Shown here one piece after another: positions 47,720 through 55,794 of a stretch of DNA of 64,000 bases. Each line of letters starts with the position of its first letter. Position 1 is the stretch's first letter. Under the pieces are notes generated by a model that searched no databases, was not told the DNA's origin, and saw only the letters and a list, made by a program, of their open reading frames with translations. The stretch covers positions 1 through 64,000 of the forward strand of contig CANQNF010000016.1 of assembly GCA_947625125.1 (NCBI GenBank), read 5' to 3'. Both the position numbers and the translations under genes were made by a program. The stretch comes from an uncultured Clostridia bacterium. GTDB taxonomy: Bacteria; Bacillota; Clostridia; Oscillospirales; Ruminococcaceae.

Positions 47720-48215
47720 GGTTGTTCTCCTTTTTTCAGTAGTGGGCGGGAATATTGAGCGATATTTAAAAGTTTTCGTTCAAGCCCGAATTAAGCGAAA
47801 TCTAAAAAGTTCGCCAGCCTTTCAAGGCTGCAGGGTCCAGGGACAGAGTCCCTGGTCGCAGCCCGCAGGCTGCGAAATCCCCCGCCTCCGAAAAGGATGC
47901 CGTCAGGCATCGTTTTCGGAGGCTTTTTTTAAAAAGCGCAGGAGGGTAGGCAAAATCTGTCCGGTGGACAGTTTTGCCGTAGGGGACCCTCGCCGGGGGT
48001 CCCCTATGCGGCGAGCGCGAATGCGCGAGCCGCACTCGGAAAAGGGCTCGGGGAAAACCCCGCAGGGTTGTCCCCGAACCGACGGCAGGTACTGCCGTCG
48101 GGCGCTCGAAAAAGGCCTCGGGGAAAACCCTGCAAGGGTTGTCCCCGACCGGACGGCAGGCGCCTGCCGCCCGGCAATCGTAAACTCCCGCCCTTAATAT
48201 TTATCGCCTATAGGC
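47720..48215. other. Repeat-filled gap inside the phage-type gene block
   Basis: Holds hairpin-mosaic copy 2 (47802-47970), further palindromes and two imperfect tandem copies of a 70-bp unit (48047-48116 and 48117-48178) beginning CTCGGGGAAAACCC and ending in a GACGGCAGG ... CTGCCG hairpin. No coding frame is supported. Confidence 0.75.
47802..47970. repeat. Hairpin-mosaic repeat, copy 2
   Basis: Same conserved hairpin blocks and order as 42498-42735 (AGCCTTTCAAGGCT; CGCAGCCCGCAGGCTGCG; CTCCGAAAA ... TTTTCGGAG; GCGCAGGA; GTCCGGTGGAC), but with a CCAGGGAC/GTCCCTGG hairpin where copy 1 has another. Blocks are nearly identical in sequence, so the two copies are recent or under exchange. Confidence 0.8.
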
Positions 48216-49196
48216 TCAGTTTCCCTTGAGCTTCATGACGGCTACTGCGCCGCCGTAGATCTTTGCAAAGCCCACGGATATGCTGAACGCGATGCTGTCG
48301 ATCTGGTTCGAGATGAGCTTCTCACTGTCGATGACAACGTCGGAGCCGAATACGGCTTCGAGCGCGCTCGTCTGGTCCACGCCGATGACGGTGTCCGCCT
48401 CAAGGCCGGGACACTTGACAAGCTTGACCCCGAACGGAGTAGTGACGACGCCGTCGCCGCTGCCCTCGCAGTCGCTCATCTCGGTGAGTGAGAGAATGTT
48501 CGCCATCATGGCGGGAGAGACGAGCATGGCGGTCATGTTGCGGTCCTTAAGGCTTGCCCAGAACGAGGCGAGATCCGCATAGGTTATGGCGGTGCCGGCA
48601 GTCTCGGTCGGCTCGACGCCGTTTGAGAGGACAGCCGCTGCCGCGCCGTTGATATAACCGGAAATTCTCGCGCCGACGGATTTTAATACCACGCCGAACA
48701 GATCGAGGCGCTGCTTTCTTAAGACCTCGTAGACGGTGTTTATCTGCCTGCCGTACTTGGAAACGGTAACGGCCGCGGAGTTGTTGGTGACGGTGGTCGT
48801 CGGCAGAGCGGCTCCCTCGGCGACGGTCTTGACCTCGGCGGAGGAATCCGAATCGGTCAGGGTAACGCCGTGGTAGTCTATGCCGTCGGTGTAGGTCCTT
48901 GCCGCTACGACGTAGGGCAGGACGGAGGCCTGGTCCATGCCCGCCTTTATGCAGCGGCGGACAAACTCGGGGAACAGAACGGCCGACTGGGTGGTGGAGA
49001 AGAATTTCTCGACCCTGTCGGAATCGGGGCCGGAGACCTTGATGTCGAATCTCTTGAGCTGGCGCTCGAAAGCGTCGAGGCCCTCGAGGTCGGTGCCGAC
49101 GTAGTTTTCGTCGCGGTCGAGTTCTGTAAGAGCCTCGGTGAAGCTCTTGCCGGTGATGTTGTAAAGTCCTTTTTCAAGTGTGATTTCGTTATACAT
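48216..49196 (-). CDS. Phage-type major capsid protein (HK97 fold, putative)
   Basis: 326 aa from ATG 49196 (AAAGGAAA upstream; a longer frame is not supported). Features of HK97-like capsid proteins: helical N-arm region, spine-helix region (VLFPEFVRRCIKAGMD), then VSKYGRQINTVYEVLRKQ and P-domain-like DLASFWASLKDRN, and a C-terminal beta segment with SISVGFAKIYGGAVAVM. The N-terminus lacks an obvious long delta domain; a separate protease/scaffold gene lies upstream. Confidence 0.8.
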   Translation of the reverse strand: MYNEITLEKGLYNITGKSFTEALTELDRDENYVGTDLEGLDAFERQLKRFDIKVSGPDSDRVEKFFSTTQSAVLFPEFVRRCIKAGMDQASVLPYVVAARTYTDGIDYHGVTLTDSDSSAEVKTVAEGAALPTTTVTNNSAAVTVSKYGRQINTVYEVLRKQRLDLFGVVLKSVGARISGYINGAAAAVLSNGVEPTETAGTAITYADLASFWASLKDRNMTAMLVSPAMMANILSLTEMSDCEGSGDGVVTTPFGVKLVKCPGLEADTVIGVDQTSALEAVFGSDVVIDSEKLISNQIDSIAFSISVGFAKIYGGAVAVMKLKGN

Positions 49197-49218
49197 AGTT
49201 AAATTTCCTTTCTTTTTT

Positions 49219-50064
49219 TCATATTCTGAACGCCGATGATTTCTTTGGATCCGTGCGTTCGGCACTGTTTTTTTCTATGGCTTTTTCAAGCTCGGAGGCT
49301 CCCGGGATGAGCTTTTTTGACAGCTCTTTTTTTATTTTCAGGAGTTCCTCCGGCTCCATTTTTTCTAACGCGGCCTTTACCGCTTGGGACGATATGCTGC
49401 CGTCCTCGACAAAGGAAAGCCTCATGACGTCCTTTCTCAGTTCCTCCGCCATGGCCTCAAAAAGACCCTGTTCGGGAGATGATTTTTCATTCTCGGGGCC
49501 GTGGCAGCGCTTGGTTACGCCTGCGGCCTTTTGGGCGGGGACCGCCACGAAGCTCCACTCGTATGCGTCGATGGGGTCCTTTAAAAGACGGAAGCAGAGC
49601 CTGCCGTTGTAGGTTTTTCCCTTTTTGTGGAAGCATCCGCCGTTTTTGCGGTCGCTGCCGCATATCGAGCAGACCTCTTTTCCTACCGAGCATCCCACCG
49701 AGACCTCTTTTTTTATTCCCGCGTCTATCTCTTTAATAAGATCGGCGTTTGAAGAAGTCCTCACCATATATGCGTTGGCCTTTAAATAGGTGTACTGCTC
49801 GCCGTCGGCAGTCTTTCGGTCGGGGTCTGTGACGACCTCGGTCTCATATATCCGCGCGGTCTGGTTCTCGCCCTTGGGGTCATGGTTGAATATCCCCGTC
49901 TTGCCGACGAACATCGCCGCCAACTTCTTAAGGGATTCCACCGTGAATTTTTCCAAGTCTCTGTCTATCTCGTTGTCGCAGAGGATGACCGGGAAAGAGT
50001 ATATCTCCTCCTCTTTTAATTCTCTGCGGCTGAATCGGTTGATTTTGTCAAGCTTTGACTCCAA
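49219..50064 (-). CDS. Phage-type prohead protease / scaffold protein (putative)
   Basis: 281 aa from TTG 50064 (AGGAGG 9 nt upstream), overlapping the portal gene by 17 nt. The first 190 aa resemble phage prohead serine proteases, including FNHDPKGENQTARIY (candidate catalytic His) and EWSFVAVPAQKAAGVTKR. It also has a CSICGSD ... GCFHKK cysteine/histidine cluster, possibly zinc-binding. The last 90 aa are charged and helical, like a scaffold domain. Placement between portal and capsid supports this. Confidence 0.7.
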   Translation of the reverse strand: MESKLDKINRFSRRELKEEEIYSFPVILCDNEIDRDLEKFTVESLKKLAAMFVGKTGIFNHDPKGENQTARIYETEVVTDPDRKTADGEQYTYLKANAYMVRTSSNADLIKEIDAGIKKEVSVGCSVGKEVCSICGSDRKNGGCFHKKGKTYNGRLCFRLLKDPIDAYEWSFVAVPAQKAAGVTKRCHGPENEKSSPEQGLFEAMAEELRKDVMRLSFVEDGSISSQAVKAALEKMEPEELLKIKKELSKKLIPGASELEKAIEKNSAERTDPKKSSAFRI

Positions 50065-51229
50065 TGCTTTGTTCCTCCTTTATGTTTGAAAGTTCTATCG
50101 CCCTTGCCTGAGCGTTTCTTAGGCGTGCAAGAGCAAGCTCGGTCTCGTCCTGGAGATTTATGTTGTCCCAGTCTATCCTTACCTCGCCGGTGCCGCCCAA
50201 GAGTCTTAAGTGAGCGCCGCATATTTTTTCAAGCGCAGGGCTCATCAGCCTGCGGTAATACTCAAGCTCGCTCGTGAGAATATCGGCCTGCTGGCTCGAC
50301 ATCCTCTCCGAAGTCGACCAGCTCAGCCCCAAAAGATAGGGCGGTATGCCGAGCTTCGAGATAAGCTGCTCCAAAAGCTGGCGGACGGGTATCTCGGTGT
50401 CAAGTATCTGGTTGTCGGCGCCTATCGCCCTGACCGATACGTCCCCGACGGCGACGAAATCCCTGACGTCTCCAGCCTTTGAAGCGCTCATTCCCGCAGA
50501 CCATTCCTTGGCTATCTGCTGGGCGCGCTCCTTGGCAAAAGCCCGATCGCCCGCGTCTCCCGAGGGTTTATAGGTGACGGCGTAGCGCACGTTCCCCACT
50601 CGGTCGAAGTTCTGACCCACGCAGTCGTATATCCTTAAAAGTATCGCAGAGAGCGAGGGCAGGCCGCGAAGAATGGATACCCCGAAAGGCTGCTCTGGGG
50701 TAGGGGCATGCGCCAAAAATATCAGATTTTCCGGCCTTGATACGGCTATCGGGGTATTTCTTTCATGAAGATAATACTCCCTGCCGTCGACTCCCTTTTT
50801 TCTCACGTCAAGCTTTCTCATCGGTGCGACGTAGACCCCCGAGACCCCTCTGAAATTTTCGTCGGGAATTATCTCGGCAAGGGCCGAACCGGACGTCAAA
50901 AGAGAGTCCATGCAGCAGTCCAAGAACGTGTTAAGGCCGTTTCCCGAAGCGCCGATTTTTACGTCGCGGGAAAAGCGGTCGAGCTCGTCCTGCAAACTCT
51001 CGTCCGATGACACCGCCCGAAATCCCCCGATAAGGCGGATTATTTTTTCTATGCATGCGTCAATTATCGGGACGTTTTCCCGAAGCCTGTAGTAGAGCTC
51101 CTTTTCGCCGAGGGCCCCCTCCGTCCTGAAAAAGCCGGAGGACGTATCTCTTTGCGCCGTCCCGACAGCGTCCTGCTCAAAACGAGGAGAAGCCGTCTTA
51201 GGAGGCTCGGCTTTTTTAAATAATGCCAA
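50048..51229 (-). CDS. Phage-type portal protein
   Basis: 393 aa from a TTG at 51229 with AAAGGAG 11 nt upstream. Portal features: NVPIIDACIEKIIRLIGGF (N-terminal clip/stem start), YVAPMRKLDVRKKG, PFGVSILRGLPS, and RQLLEQLISKLGIPPYLLGLS followed by the stem/tunnel helix region (SSQQADILTSELEYYRRLMSPALEK). It forms the ring through which the terminase packages DNA. Length is at the short end for portals. Confidence 0.88.
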   Translation of the reverse strand: MALFKKAEPPKTASPRFEQDAVGTAQRDTSSGFFRTEGALGEKELYYRLRENVPIIDACIEKIIRLIGGFRAVSSDESLQDELDRFSRDVKIGASGNGLNTFLDCCMDSLLTSGSALAEIIPDENFRGVSGVYVAPMRKLDVRKKGVDGREYYLHERNTPIAVSRPENLIFLAHAPTPEQPFGVSILRGLPSLSAILLRIYDCVGQNFDRVGNVRYAVTYKPSGDAGDRAFAKERAQQIAKEWSAGMSASKAGDVRDFVAVGDVSVRAIGADNQILDTEIPVRQLLEQLISKLGIPPYLLGLSWSTSERMSSQQADILTSELEYYRRLMSPALEKICGAHLRLLGGTGEVRIDWDNINLQDETELALARLRNAQARAIELSNIKEEQSIGVKA

Positions 51230-51266
51230 ATAATTTTCAGCTCCTTTTTTATTTTTTCATCTATGT

Positions 51267-52526
51267 TCAGGGAGCGCTTCGGCTGACGCTGAAGCAGTAA
51301 AGCCCGTCGCCGGGGCGTTCCCGTAAGAATCCCGAGACAAAATAACGCAGGTCGTCCATAGCGTGATCGTTTTCCTTTACGACCGCGTCCCTGCCGCTTC
51401 TCGGGTCCCAGCGGTAGGTCTCGAATTCCCTTATGCAGTCCCGGCAGCTCTCGTGAATGAGTATGCCGCCTGACCTTAAGGCGTCGCCGACTCTTCTTAT
51501 GCCGCTTAAAACGTCGTTGTCGGCGGGAATGACGTTAAAGCGTCCGTGCCGTCTTATGCACTCGATAAAGCTTGCCGCAGACGGGTCGACGATGACGGCC
51601 TCGACGGCGCGGTCCCCTATCAGCTCCTCGAGAGCGCTGTAGTGCTCTTCATCGGTCCTTTGGAAGCCCTCGCGCTTTGAGCTGTAGTAGTATTCCGATA
51701 TGCGGTACCACACGCCGCCGGATTCTCCCCAAAGTCCGAAAGAGGCGGGATTTACGGTGCCGTAGTCGCAGCTTACCGCAAACCTTTCGCACTCGGGAAT
51801 TTCGGATACGACGTGCTTTTCCCGCGAAAACATCGGGTAGACCGTGCCGGAAAGGGCCGTCCATCTGCCCTGAACGAAGCGCCGGTAGAACGCTCCGCTG
51901 TAGAGCTTCTCATAACGCTTTCTCACTTCGTCCGACAGGGACGGGTTGTCCTCCATCGTGAAGTGAAGATAGAGGGCGTTTTTCTCGTCGGCCTTTTTTA
52001 TCCACTCGGTATAAAACCAGTGGGACGGGTTGTCGGGGTTGCAGTTGAACCAGAGCTTAGAGTCCCGAAGCGAGCATCGGGCTATGGCCTGCTCGACAAA
52101 CGACCTCGGCATTAAAGCTACCTCGTCAAGAAGCACCCCGCCGAGGGTCATGCCCTGAATTAAAGAAGCAGAGCCCTCGTCCTTGCCGCCGAAAAGATAG
52201 AAGCGGTTTTTCCTGTCGCGATGAGATATCGTAAAGAGATTCCGTGAGGGTTTATAGTCGACTCTGAAACCTCCGCCGGAAAAATACTTCGTGATATCAA
52301 GGGCGATATTTCTTTTTACCGACGTGACGGTTTTTCCGCATATCGCGAAGTCCCGGTCGTTAAACACGGTCATCGCCCATAATATAAAGGAAATGCCCAT
52401 CGAAACGGTCTTGCCGCTTCTTACGGCCCCGTCGCAGATTATTGCGCAGCGGTCTTTCATGCCCGGTCTTAACCACCACGTCAGAACGAGCTGCTGCTTT
52501 TTGGAAAAGGTGTCAAACCGCCACAT
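51267..52526 (-). CDS. Phage-type terminase large subunit (PBSX family)
   Basis: 419 aa. ATPase part: DGAVRSGKTVSM (Walker A), LGGVLLDEVALMPRSFVEQA (Walker B with catalytic Glu), FNCNPDNPSHWFYTEW (coupling motif). Nuclease part: SCDYGTVNPASFGLW and VIVDPSAASFI supply the metal-binding aspartates, with NDHAMDDLRY near the end. All motor and nuclease motifs look intact. 1 nt after the small subunit gene. Confidence 0.95.
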   Translation of the reverse strand: MWRFDTFSKKQQLVLTWWLRPGMKDRCAIICDGAVRSGKTVSMGISFILWAMTVFNDRDFAICGKTVTSVKRNIALDITKYFSGGGFRVDYKPSRNLFTISHRDRKNRFYLFGGKDEGSASLIQGMTLGGVLLDEVALMPRSFVEQAIARCSLRDSKLWFNCNPDNPSHWFYTEWIKKADEKNALYLHFTMEDNPSLSDEVRKRYEKLYSGAFYRRFVQGRWTALSGTVYPMFSREKHVVSEIPECERFAVSCDYGTVNPASFGLWGESGGVWYRISEYYYSSKREGFQRTDEEHYSALEELIGDRAVEAVIVDPSAASFIECIRRHGRFNVIPADNDVLSGIRRVGDALRSGGILIHESCRDCIREFETYRWDPRSGRDAVVKENDHAMDDLRYFVSGFLRERPGDGLYCFSVSRSAP

Positions 52527-52527
52527 T

Positions 52528-53061
52528 TCAATCGCCGTCCCCGGTTGCGGAATCCTTAAGAGCCGCGAAGAAGCTGTCCGCAGAGTCGGAACCGCTCGTT
52601 CTCTCCCCTATCTCGGCAAGCCTTTTGAGGGCCTCGAGGCGGTCGAAGAATTTTATCTCGACGCCTCCGCCCTTGGCGCGTTTTATTTCCGAGACGTTGT
52701 AGAGGTCGAGGCGGGATGTGCAAAGCCCGTCGAAATCGTCGCCCAAAAGCGTGAGCGCGTCGTTGATTCTTCCGAACGCAAGTCTGCGAAGGCCTGCCAA
52801 AACTTCTGCCCGACAGGTATCCGCGCCGCCGTTTTTTTCGACATAGCTTTTTACTTTTCTCCTGGCCGCGAGCCGCAGACCCTCCCCCAATGCCTCATCG
52901 GGAGAAATTCCGAGCCGAAGCGCCGCCTCTTCGGGGCTTCCGAGCACCAAAAGAAGTTTGGCGAAGCGCTCTTCGGTCTCCGCCTCGGGATTTGATACAG
53001 GTTTTTGCGTAGCGCACCGTCCTTTCCGAAAGGGCAGATTTTTGAAAGCCCTTTCACCCAT
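52528..53061 (-). CDS. Phage-type terminase small subunit
   Basis: 177 aa. A helical DNA-binding part (FAKLLLVLGSPEEAALRLG) and an oligomerisation part with RINDALTLLGDDFDG and LDLYNVSEIKRAKGGGVEIKFFDRLEALKRLAE, typical of PBSX/XtmA-like small terminases. The start at 53061 lacks a clear ribosome binding site; the first about 20 residues are doubtful. First gene of the block, just downstream of an 8-bp inverted repeat. Confidence 0.8.
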   Translation of the reverse strand: MGERAFKNLPFRKGRCATQKPVSNPEAETEERFAKLLLVLGSPEEAALRLGISPDEALGEGLRLAARRKVKSYVEKNGGADTCRAEVLAGLRRLAFGRINDALTLLGDDFDGLCTSRLDLYNVSEIKRAKGGGVEIKFFDRLEALKRLAEIGERTSGSDSADSFFAALKDSATGDGD

Positions 53062-53078
53062 AGCGCAAAAACGGGCAA

Positions 53079-53102
53079 ATGTTGCACGTTTTGATGCAAC
53101 AT
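53079..53102. promoter_or_regulatory. Operator-like inverted repeat upstream of terminase genes
   Basis: ATGTTGCA (53079-53086) and TGCAACAT (53095-53102) form a perfect 8-bp dyad with an 8-bp spacer, 18 bp upstream of the small terminase start. Size and position suit a repressor or activator site for the phage-type operon. Confidence 0.5.
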
Positions 53103-53122
53103 TTCAAAAAATAATTTTTTTA

Positions 53123-53163
53123 CCCGCCCCGGAGTCCGTTTGTACGGACTTTTGAGGGGCGGG
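53123..53163. repeat. Two-part GC-rich hairpin
   Basis: CCCGCCCC (53123-53130) pairs with GGGGCGGG (53156-53163), and inside AGTCCG (53133-53138) with CGGACT (53145-53150). It lies in the leader or upstream region of the terminase genes. Confidence 0.65.
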
Positions 53164-53223
53164 GGTGACAAATTTTCAAGGAGATTTTTGTGCAAGGTGA
53201 CGGGGGGTAAAAGGGGCAGTGGG

Positions 53224-53304
53224 CAAATACCTTTTCCGAGTGGTTTGGACGCAGAGGGTATATTAAAGCCCCATTAGTTCCCATATGGAAACTAATGGGG
53301 CTTT
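53224..53304 (+). repeat. Core element, copy d, with a locus-specific long palindrome
   Basis: AAATACCTT ... GGGTATATTAAAG (53224-53268) matches the second half of copy a. It is followed by a 15-bp perfect stem (53265-53279 with 53290-53304) whose centre CCATATGG is itself a palindrome; the whole 40 bp has a single mismatch. Confidence 0.75.
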
Positions 53305-53377
53305 CAAAACTAAGTGCAAAGCGAATCCCTTTTATCTTGCCTTATTCACGCTTCCCGTCGTCTTCCTTCTTTCCCCC

Positions 53378-53407
53378 AAAAAAGCACCCGCTCGATGGCG
53401 GATGCTT
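53378..53407 (-). terminator. Terminator after the ECF S component gene
   Basis: Minus-strand 10-bp stem (53398-53407 with 53382-53391, one wobble) followed by six T residues, 21 nt past the stop. Confidence 0.85.
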
Positions 53408-53428
53408 TCTCATACAATCCTACAAATT

Positions 53429-54019
53429 TCAACTTGCCCTTACTCTGCGGCCTTTGACCGCGTTGAGGATGCGCTCGATGGCCGTGCTCAGGCAGAGGTT
53501 TATGCCGAGCTCGACGAGGGAGTTTAAGCCCGTCATGCCGAATAACAGGTACAAAACGGTGTTCTCAAAGCCTGCGCTTGCCGCCCATTCGCTGATCGTC
53601 GGGTAGAAGAATACCGCGCAGCCGAGAAGAAAGATTGCCTTGTTTACTATCTGGCAGACGAGCGCCGCCAAAACAATGGCAAGCCAGCCGTTTTTCTTTT
53701 CTAAAGCGGTGTAGACGAGCGCTGCACAGAAGCCGGCGAGAGTGCCCTTGAGCATTACCGTGACGATGGTGCCGACCGGGCTTATCGCCATGAACAGTGC
53801 AGTGTCCGTGAACATTACCACCACGCTGAACACGAAACCGAGCCATGTGCCGGCTTTCCAGCCGTAGAGTGCCGCCCCGACCACTATCGGAACAAAGACC
53901 AAAGCAATGCTGAACGCGCCGAGTTTTATAACCGAAGCCATCGACTGCAATACCACCACTATCGCAGTGAGAATTCCCATGGCCGTCAGCATCCTTGTCT
54001 TTTCGCTTGTTTTGTTCAT
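53429..54019 (-). CDS. panT: ECF transporter S component, probably for pantothenate
   Basis: 196 aa with five or six membrane helices. The N-terminal TRMLTAMGILTAIVVVLQ contains the AxxxA-type helix that docks on the shared EcfT subunit. The gene lies 71 nt downstream of coaX on the same strand, so pantothenate is the likely vitamin: uptake followed by phosphorylation. Substrate is inferred only from context. The EcfA/EcfT module must be encoded elsewhere (group II ECF). Confidence 0.8.
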   Translation of the reverse strand: MNKTSEKTRMLTAMGILTAIVVVLQSMASVIKLGAFSIALVFVPIVVGAALYGWKAGTWLGFVFSVVVMFTDTALFMAISPVGTIVTVMLKGTLAGFCAALVYTALEKKNGWLAIVLAALVCQIVNKAIFLLGCAVFFYPTISEWAASAGFENTVLYLLFGMTGLNSLVELGINLCLSTAIERILNAVKGRRVRAS

Positions 54020-54090
54020 AATATCCTCCTTTGCCGCTTTTTTGCGGCATTTTGCTGTTTATATATTTTCCGGCATGACCGGGAAATAGT

Positions 54091-54870
54091 CTATTTTGTG
54101 TTTCTGAGATAGATTTCCAGCAGGCCGTGCAGAAGCAGTTCCCTGTCCGAAATTATTCCCGGGGTCAGGCAGTGCGGAACGACCGCTCCGGAAAGGCCGC
54201 CGGTAGCGATTACCGCCGCGTCCTCTCCTATGATTTTTCGGCATCTTTGTATCATCCCGTCCATCATCGAAGCGGAACCGAGAAGAATGCCGGCTTTCAT
54301 GCATTCGGCCGTGTCAAGGCTTATCGGGGTCAGGCTGTCGCCGCCGTCGAGGTCGATATCCCGAAGAAGCGCAGCCGTTGAGCTTAAGGCGTTAAGGGAT
54401 ATTTTAGCGCCCGGGATTATCGAACCGCCGAGAAAAACGCCGTCGCGGTCGATAGCGGTGACTGTCGTTGCCGTGCCGAAATCAAAAATTATCATCGGCG
54501 CAGGATATTTTTTAAGCGCGCCTACGGCAGCGCATACAAGGTCCGCGCCCAAAACGTCGCTCGGAACGCCTTTGACCTTTAGTCCCGAGTCGACGCCCCG
54601 GCCTACAATAAGCGGAGCTTTCCCGAAAAGAAGCAGGATCGCCGCCGACAGGGACTGCTCAAGAGCCGGGACGACGGTAGAGATGATGGAGCCGGAAATA
54701 TCGTCGGGACAAATTTTGTATAATTTTAGTATATTGTTTATAAGCGCCGCGTACTGATCCCCCGTCATAGAACGGTCGGTCGCTATCCGCGCCGTAAATG
54801 CGATCTCGGAGTTCTCGTAAAGCGCGCCAAGAACGATGTTTGTGTTGCCTGCGTCGACTGTAAAAACCAT
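54091..54870 (-). CDS. coaX: Type III pantothenate kinase
   Basis: 259 aa from ATG 54870 (GAGGG upstream; a longer frame runs into the promoter). ASKHA-fold motifs: DAGNTNIVLGAL (phosphate loop), GVDSGLKV, IIFDFGTATTVTAID (second phosphate loop and catalytic Asp region) and ATGGLSGAVVP (adenosine). First step of CoA synthesis in the cytoplasm, insensitive to CoA feedback in this family. Confidence 0.95.
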   Translation of the reverse strand: MVFTVDAGNTNIVLGALYENSEIAFTARIATDRSMTGDQYAALINNILKLYKICPDDISGSIISTVVPALEQSLSAAILLLFGKAPLIVGRGVDSGLKVKGVPSDVLGADLVCAAVGALKKYPAPMIIFDFGTATTVTAIDRDGVFLGGSIIPGAKISLNALSSTAALLRDIDLDGGDSLTPISLDTAECMKAGILLGSASMMDGMIQRCRKIIGEDAAVIATGGLSGAVVPHCLTPGIISDRELLLHGLLEIYLRNTK

Positions 54871-54901
54871 ATCATTACCCTCTTTTTCAGCGTCGGGATA
54901 T

Positions 54902-54930
54902 ATTATAATACGAAGCCGCGGCGGTTTCAA
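54902..54930 (-). promoter_or_regulatory. Promoter of coaX-panT
   Basis: TTGAAA (54925-54930), 17-bp spacer, TATAAT (54902-54907) on the minus strand, about 30 bp before the coaX start. Confidence 0.75.
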
Positions 54931-55113
54931 GACCCTTTTTGCAATTTCGTATGCCTACACAATTTTTCAACAATCATGGTGTTATGTTGTGTGATTTTTA
55001 TGGGGATTATACATTGTATGCATAATTATACAGGTGATATGCAAAGGCGGGGCCGGAAGGGGACAGAGGGCAGATTGGCAGAAATCAGAAAAGTGCGGCA
55101 AAGGATTGTACGG

Positions 55114-55152
55114 AAAATCCATCTCAAAACCACGGCTTTTGAGATGGATTTT
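55114..55152. repeat. Perfect 16-bp hairpin next to core element copy c
   Basis: AAAATCCATCTCAAAA (55114-55129) pairs without mismatch with 55137-55152, loop of 7 nt, followed by further T residues. Could stop transcription in either direction. 30 bp further is the inverted core element. Confidence 0.75.
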
Positions 55153-55181
55153 TTACAAACCTCCTGCCACTGACCGGGTAA

Positions 55182-55220
55182 AAGGTATTCACCACTGGCG
55201 TGGCTCAAGCTATTTTAAGT
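55182..55220 (-). repeat. ACTTAAAATAGC core element, copy c (inverted)
   Basis: Read on the minus strand: ACTTAAAATAGCTTGAGCC ... GAATACCTTT, matching copies a and b at both ends with a diverged middle. The C-rich flank is degenerate (CACCTCCCC). As in copies a and d, a long perfect hairpin lies beyond the AATACCTT side. Confidence 0.7.
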
Positions 55221-55370
55221 CACCTCCCCAGGCTTTCTTCCCTCACACCGTCGCCCCCATCTTGAAAATCGCAAGATCCCGCGAGCCGCTGCGTTCGTTG
55301 GCGGTCGGGGTTCCCACTGATACGCTTTAACAACACCACGAAAGCCGATAATACGTTATTCTGAAAAAGA

Positions 55371-55407
55371 AAAAACGTTACATCTTAAAGCGAGATGTAA
55401 CGTTTTT
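55371..55407. terminator. Perfect 15-bp terminator-like hairpin
   Basis: AAAAACGTTACATCT (55371-55385) pairs with 55393-55407, loop TAAAGCG, ending in a T-run. No gene with clear support precedes it on the plus strand; it may terminate the decayed genes on the minus strand. Confidence 0.7.
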
Positions 55408-55544
55408 CTACAGTCGAAGATAAGCCGAGATTATATAAAGATGTGTTCTTTAATCTTTCAATAGTTTTGCAGTTGTTCTACAAATTGAAATTAATTGTTC
55501 TGCTTCCGCAGAGGATATGTGCAACAAATGCAGTCAATAATGCG

Positions 55545-55734
55545 ATTTTCGTTATCATAGTCATGTGCGTGCGTCAGGAATATATATCGGATTTCTTTCG
55601 GCTGAATATGCCTTTTTCAGCATCTTCATAAAATGTAAAAATCCTCCTGCATATCCTGTATCGATCAGAATATAGCCTGCTTTGGACGAGCTCAGATAGT
55701 TGTTGACGATCCGGCTGCCCAAATTGCAGATCAT
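55545..55734 (-). pseudogene. MBL-fold metallohydrolase remnant (frameshifted)
   Basis: From ATG 55734 (AAAGGAG at good distance) one frame reads MICNLGSRIVNNYLSSSKAG, then YILIDTGYAGGFLHFMKM, the start of a metallo-beta-lactamase-fold hydrolase. After a one-base shift at about 55622 another frame continues PKEIRYIFLTHAHD, the metal-binding HxH motif, after which similarity to the fold stops. So a 5' fragment of a gene broken by frameshift and by loss of its 3' end. Confidence 0.75.
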
Positions 55735-55794
55735 AAGAATTCTCCTTTCTCAGGTTTTGTATCAGATATTATGGAGACTAAAGCCGCAGCTTTT

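Noticed and set aside
45676-53061. A complete or inducible prophage
   Set aside because: No integrase, attachment repeats, repressor, replication, tape measure or lysis genes are seen within the block or its flanks.
55443-55631. 62-codon plus-strand frame
   Set aside because: It lies antisense to the better supported MBL-fold remnant, lacks a ribosome binding site and has no family features.
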